Assembly: GCA_023427125.1 (NCBI GenBank)
Contig: JAEZBP010000594.1
Location: 1-7,265 of the forward strand
DNA: 7,265 nt
Direction of reading: 5' to 3'
DNA from: Pseudomonadota bacterium
Lineage (GTDB): Bacteria; Myxococcota_A; Polyangia; Polyangiales; Sandaracinaceae
The translations under genes and the position numbers were made by a program. This document shows, piece by piece, positions 5,001 to 7,265 of this stretch; positions within the stretch are counted from its first letter, which is position 1; each line of letters begins with the position of its first letter. The notes beneath the pieces were generated by a model. That model was not told the DNA's origin. It did no database searches and saw nothing but the letters and a program-made list of their open reading frames with translations.

Positions 5001-7265
5001 CGCGCGAGGTGCCCGGCCAGCGCGAGCCCCATCCCGCCGAGGCCGCCGGTGATCACGTAGACGCCTCGCTCGCGGAGCGGCGCGAGCCGCCCCTCCGCGC
5101 CGAGCAGCCTCAGCGGCTCGAACGCCTCCTCGAAGCGGCGCTCGCCGCGCAGCGCGACCACCGCGCTCTTCGGCGGCGCGCTCAGCTCCTCCATCAGCCG
5201 CTCGACCAGCCGATCGAGCTCGCGCTCGGCGCGCCGCCGCCCTCCGAAGGGATCGGCGAGCCCCCGCAGGAGCCCGCCCGAGAAGAGCCGCTCGCTCCTC
5301 GCCGGCAGCGCCACGTCGACGGCGCTCGCGGTCACGCCGGGGAGCTCGCGCGGGATCACGCGGATCGGCCCGAGCACCGTGGCCTTCTCGGGATGGACGA
5401 GCGGCTCGTCCCCGACGCGCTGCATGCCGTTGGTGATCGCGGTGATGTGGAGCGGCGCGGGCACGCCCTCGCTCGCGAGCACCTGCGCGAGGAAGAAGAG
5501 GCTGAAGAAGCCGCGCTCCTGGTGGTGGTGGAAGACGCTCGAGCCGGGCCGGTAGCGCACCTCGGCCTCGAGCAGCCAGAGGTGCAGGACGCGATCGGGC
5601 GCCTTGCCGCTCGCGACGAGATCGGCGATCAGCGCCGCGTAGCCCTCCTTGCCGCGCTCGGGGCCGAGCGCGTACTCGAGCTCGCCTCGCTTCGCGAAGC
5701 CGTCGCCCTCGTGCACGCGCACCACGCGATCGCCGCGCGCCTCGAGCGAGGCCACGAGGCGGCGGCCGACGCCGCCGCGATCGAGGAAGACGAGCCAGGT
5801 GTGGCGCTCGGCCCGCGCGCTCCGAGGCGCCGGCTCGGCGAGGGCCGGCTTCCACACGGGCCTCCACCCCCAGCCCTCGACGTCGGCGATCTTCGCGAGC
5901 TCGTCGGGCACCGCGAGCGCCTGCCCGGGCTCGATGAAGTAGGGCTTGTGCGCGAAGGCGTAGGTCGGCAGCTCGACGCGCAGGCGCCGCTCGCCCTCCC
6001 AGAGCGCGTCGAGCGCGACCTCGGCGCCCGAGGCCCACACCCGGCCGAGCGCGGCGGTGAAGAAGGCCGCGTCGTCGATCGCCTCGTCCTCGTGGCGCAG
6101 CGTCGAGAGCGCGCTGTGCGCGCCGGCGCGGAAGGCCGGGTGCTGGCGCGCGAGCGAGCTGAGCGCGCGGCCCGGCCCGCACTCGATCAGCGTCCGGCCC
6201 TTGGCGTCGAGGAGCACCGCGAGGTCGTCGGCGAAGCGCACCGTGCTCCGGAGGTGCGAGACCCAGTACTCCGGATCGGTCGCCTCGGCGTCGGTGATCC
6301 AGGTGCCGCTCCGGTTCGAGAGCAGCGGGATCTGCGGGCGCGAGAGCGGGATCGAGCCGAGGTAGCGGCGGAACTCGTCGAGGATCGGATCGAGCAAGCG
6401 CGAGTGGGCCGCGGTCGGGATCGCGAGCCGCCGCGCCTCCACGTCCTCCATCCCTCTCAGCACCTCCTCGAGCCTCTCGATCGCGTCGGGCGCGCCGCTC
6501 ACCACGCTCATCTCGGGCGCGTTGAGCACCGCGAGATCGAGCTCGCCCTCGACGCCGGCGAGGATCGCGCTCACCCGATCGGCGGGCAGGCTCACGCTGA
6601 GCATCGCGCCCGGCGCGGTCTGCTCGAAGAGGCGGCCGCGCAGCACGACGAGCCCGAGGCAGTCCTCGAAGCGCATCACGCCGGCGAGGCACGCGGCGGT
6701 GTTCTCGCCGAGGCTGTGCCCGAGGAGCGCCTCGGGCACCACCCCCCAGCGCTCGAGCAGCCTCGCCATCGCGACGCTGACGAGGAAGATCGCCGGCAGC
6801 TGGTGGGGCATCCGCTCGAGCTCGCGCGCCGCGGCCTCCGCCGCCTCGGGCGCCGGGAAGAGCATCGGCGACAGATCGATCCCGTGGCGCGCCTTCAGGA
6901 GCTCGAGGCCGCGCTCGAGGTGCTCCGAGAAGACCGGCTCGCTCGCGAAGAGGCCGGCGCTCATCCGCGCGTACTGCGCGCCGCCGCCCGGGAGCAGCAG
7001 CGCGACCGACGTCCGCTCGGCGGCGGCGTGGGTGAAGACGCGGCGCGGATCGGCCTCCTCCAGCAGGCGCGCGGCCTCCTCGAGCGAGCTCGCGGCGAGC
7101 ACCCGGCGCTTCTCGAGCGCGGAGCGGCCGACGTGGAGCGTGTACGCGACGTCGGCGAGCGAGAGCTCGGGGTGCGCGCGCAGGTGCGCGGCGAGGCGAG
7201 CGCTCGCGCCGTCGAGGCTCGCGAGGCTCTTGGCGCTCAGCGCGATCAGCTGCGCCTCGCGGCGC
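2099..7265 (-). CDS. Type I polyketide synthase, C-terminal part (AT-KR-DH-carrier-TE), 5' end outside window
   Basis: This is the C-terminal 1721 residues of a modular or iterative type I PKS; the frame is open from codon 7264-7262 to the TGA at 2101-2099, and the N-terminus lies off the right edge. Residues 1-86 of the fragment (numbering used in all domain entries) are the linker that follows a ketosynthase (LIALSAKS near residue 6, LADVAYTLHVGR near 36-47), so a KS should sit immediately upstream. The order is then AT 87-375, post-AT linker (ELPTYAFAHKPYFIEP, 431-446), KR 465-945, DH 960-1244, a linker, a carrier domain 1345-1414 and a TE 1434-1704. All recognisable catalytic residues are present, so the protein should extend an acyl chain, reduce the beta-keto group, dehydrate it, and release the product. 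No enoylreductase or methyltransferase motif is visible. The terminal TE suggests this is the last or only PKS protein of its pathway. It is probably cytosolic and heads an operon with two glycosyltransferases. Confidence 0.97.
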   Translation of the reverse strand, partial: RREAQLIALSAKSLASLDGASARLAAHLRAHPELSLADVAYTLHVGRSALEKRRVLAASSLEEAARLLEEADPRRVFTHAAAERTSVALLLPGGGAQYARMSAGLFASEPVFSEHLERGLELLKARHGIDLSPMLFPAPEAAEAAARELERMPHQLPAIFLVSVAMARLLERWGVVPEALLGHSLGENTAACLAGVMRFEDCLGLVVLRGRLFEQTAPGAMLSVSLPADRVSAILAGVEGELDLAVLNAPEMSVVSGAPDAIERLEEVLRGMEDVEARRLAIPTAAHSRLLDPILDEFRRYLGSIPLSRPQIPLLSNRSGTWITDAEATDPEYWVSHLRSTVRFADDLAVLLDAKGRTLIECGPGRALSSLARQHPAFRAGAHSALSTLRHEDEAIDDAAFFTAALGRVWASGAEVALDALWEGERRLRVELPTYAFAHKPYFIEPGQALAVPDELAKIADVEGWGWRPVWKPALAEPAPRSARAERHTWLVFLDRGGVGRRLVASLEARGDRVVRVHEGDGFAKRGELEYALGPERGKEGYAALIADLVASGKAPDRVLHLWLLEAEVRYRPGSSVFHHHQERGFFSLFFLAQVLASEGVPAPLHITAITNGMQRVGDEPLVHPEKATVLGPIRVIPRELPGVTASAVDVALPARSERLFSGGLLRGLADPFGGRRRAERELDRLVERLMEELSAPPKSAVVALRGERRFEEAFEPLRLLGAEGRLAPLRERGVYVITGGLGGMGLALAGHLARTCKARLVLVSRTPLPPREHWIDWIEKHGAGDRISERLARLLEIEAAGGEVMIASADVTHVEELRSALVKARARFGALHGVFHAAGVIDDALIAMKTQASVEDVFTPKIQGTLVLDGLTRELCADAPLELFVLSSSTSAITAPAGQVDYVAANAFLDAYAQSREGSPTRVIAIDWGVWSEVGMAASAIADDAQERAGEKAGEQPRHPFLDARVKDAQGGTALSVTLSPEAHWIVGGHRTKAGQPLLVGTAYLELARAALAAQGERAPFEIEDLFFLRPLCVRDGEAKEARVTLRPTQRGYAFEVRSKTSFEGRVAWERNAQAHLAIRPLEAPPPLDRRAIERRCMARVLPEDPSGIRTPQEAHLRFGPRWRVLIRGALGKGEALGQLALPAAFAHEASELGLHPALVDIATGWAMELIEGYRGDALFVPVSYERVRVHGPLPSRIVSWVRSTPGSSDESELVSFDVTLADEEGRVLVEVERLSLRKLAGEVDFMLGRPPSRGDVELEGKGDRERSPAEAQLAKNVERGIAPREGAEALTRVLTGEHGPRVVVSSLDLAGLIRQAERGVALPAGGGIQLARPELESAYIEPTDEIEKTLVGFWKELLGVDRVGIKDSFFDLGGHSLIAVRLFAKVKRAFSVEFPISVLFEAPTIEHCAAMIRAAIGKDGEGAKVETPRSRYTHLVAMHPGEGGPKTPFFLVAGMFGNVLNLRHLAHLIGTDRRFYGLQARGLYGGEEPHETFEEMAEAYLTELRTVQPRGPYLLGGFSGGGVTAYEMAQALTRAGEEVALLVMLDTPLPLPLPRLSLRDRALIQAQRFEERGPAYLGQWALSRYRWELKRLHRRLEEPAPEQEEASFHDEAIEQAFRRALGRYRLAPWPGHLVLFRPPLEIAYDLGGGRLLDRDREYVYADNGWSTYVHQLDVFEVPGDHDSMVLEPSVRVLARKLREVIEEAEGRLPEPSALRVAAE
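2153..2965 (-). other. Terminal type I thioesterase (TE) domain
   Basis: An alpha/beta-hydrolase domain releases the finished chain by hydrolysis, cyclisation or transfer to a nucleophile. The nucleophile elbow is GGFSGGG with Ser1521, the acid is Asp1548 in VMLDTP, and the base is His1683 in VPGDHDSMV, giving a complete triad. After the Asp comes a Pro/Leu run (PLPLPLP) and then a helical, Arg-rich lid (about residues 1560-1625). The domain ends about 17 residues before the protein's C-terminus, so nothing follows it. Confidence 0.95.
3023..3232 (-). other. Carrier protein domain (phosphopantetheine attachment), PCP-like
   Basis: A single carrier domain tethers the growing chain through a 4'-phosphopantetheine arm on Ser1378. 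It begins near PTDEIEKTLVGFWKELLGV and the core is DSFFDLGGHSLIAVRL. LGGHSL is typical of peptidyl carrier domains and of a subset of PKS carriers, whereas classical PKS ACPs read LGxDSL. An upstream linker (GIAPREGAEALTRVL, then VVVSSLDL) separates it from DH and resembles linkers found in hybrid PKS/NRPS proteins. Confidence 0.95.
3533..4387 (-). other. PKS dehydratase (DH, double hotdog) domain, placed after KR
   Basis: The domain removes water from the beta-hydroxyacyl chain to give an alpha,beta-unsaturated product. It starts with HPFLDARV near residue 960. The catalytic His is most likely His991 in GGHRTKAGQPLLVGTAYLE, the counterpart of the HxxxGxxxxP motif, although the usual Pro is Val and there is one extra residue. 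The second hotdog carries RFGPRWRVL and the catalytic Asp1162 in LHPALVDIATGWA. Both halves are present at normal length, so I expect activity. The position C-terminal to KR is the reverse of the common modular order. Confidence 0.87.
4430..5872 (-). other. PKS ketoreductase (KR) domain, structural plus catalytic halves
   Basis: The domain reduces the beta-ketoacyl intermediate with NADPH. Residues 465-654 form the structural half (WRPVWKP, then ERGFFSLFFLAQVL and LGPIRVIPRELPGV). The catalytic Rossmann half begins near 734 with the cofactor loop TGGLGGMG (739-746). The short-chain dehydrogenase tetrad is complete: Lys862 (TPKIQG), Ser890 (VLSSS), Tyr903 (GQVDYVAAN) and Asn907, with the expected 13-residue Ser-Tyr and 4-residue Tyr-Asn spacing. 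IDD at 842-844 corresponds to the LDD fingerprint of B-type KRs, which predicts a (3R)-hydroxyl. That stereochemistry suits the following dehydration and is inferred from the motif. Confidence 0.93.
6140..7006 (-). other. PKS acyltransferase (AT) domain
   Basis: The domain loads the extender unit from acyl-CoA onto the carrier protein. It opens with LLLPGGGAQY, a variant of the usual FPGQGSQ. The nucleophile is Ser184 in GHSLGE and the catalytic His is His287 in PTAAHS, followed by LLDPIL. It closes with the ECGPGRALSSLAR motif around residues 361-373. The specificity tetrad that reads HAFH (malonyl) or YASH (methylmalonyl) in textbook ATs reads TAAH here, so the extender cannot be read off directly. 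Malonyl-CoA is the default guess and is inference only. Confidence 0.93.

Noticed and set aside
3045..5060. Several plus-strand open frames of 118-221 codons opposite the PKS
   Set aside because: All are antisense to motif-confirmed PKS domains, are Ser/Arg/Ala-rich, and show no domain signature.
5066..5930. Possible enoylreductase or C-methyltransferase between AT and KR
   Set aside because: The roughly 290 residues before the KR Rossmann motif contain no ER nucleotide-binding motif or SAM-binding motif; WRPVW at the start and LGPIRVIPRELPGV near the end fit the KR structural subdomain.
2088..6692. Upstream extension of the first glycosyltransferase frame, giving an apparent 1850-aa protein
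   Set aside because: The extra 1535 residues are low-complexity Arg/Ala/Gly sequence overlapping the PKS in another frame. The strong ribosome-binding site and first GT2 motif place the true start at 2087.
1..7265. tRNA, rRNA, CRISPR array, insertion sequence or phage signature
   Set aside because: No regularly spaced repeats, transposase or integrase motifs, or tRNA-like cloverleaf were recognised; almost all bases are taken up by the minus-strand genes.

Overview
The window is very GC-rich and uses third-position G/C almost throughout (GCG, CTC, GAG, ATC, CGC codons). Every supported gene lies on the minus strand. The base composition, a multidomain type I polyketide synthase (PKS) ending in a thioesterase, and tightly packed glycosyltransferases fit a large-genome, high-GC bacterium that makes secondary metabolites. 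A myxobacterium (Myxococcota, Polyangiales-like) is my best guess, but this is inference from composition and gene style; no taxonomic marker is present.

Layout in the direction of transcription, from high to low coordinates. (1) About 7264 to 2099: the C-terminal 1721 residues of a type I PKS whose ketosynthase lies beyond the right edge. The visible domain order is KS-AT linker, acyltransferase (AT), ketoreductase (KR, structural plus catalytic halves), dehydratase (DH), carrier protein, thioesterase (TE). (2) 2087 to 1140: a 315-aa GT2 glycosyltransferase of the rhamnosyltransferase-like type, starting 11 nt after the PKS stop with a strong Shine-Dalgarno sequence that abuts the stop codon. 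(3) 1143 to 142: a second, different GT2 glycosyltransferase (333 aa) with a hydrophobic C-terminal segment, overlapping the previous gene by ATGA. (4) 141 to 39: a roughly 100-nt gap with back-to-back inverted repeats. (5) 38 to 1: the first 12 codons of a probable exported protein that continues off the left edge.

The three main genes look like one operon. The PKS would build, reduce and dehydrate an acyl chain and release it through its own TE. The two glycosyltransferases would plausibly add sugars to that product or to a lipid-linked intermediate, giving a glycolipid or glycosylated polyketide. The most unusual feature is that KR precedes DH, and that a peptidyl-carrier-like protein and TE follow. 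This is not the textbook AT-DH-KR-ACP order; it recalls the KR-DH order of polyunsaturated fatty acid synthases and enediyne PKSs. No RNA genes, mobile elements, CRISPR arrays or origins were seen.
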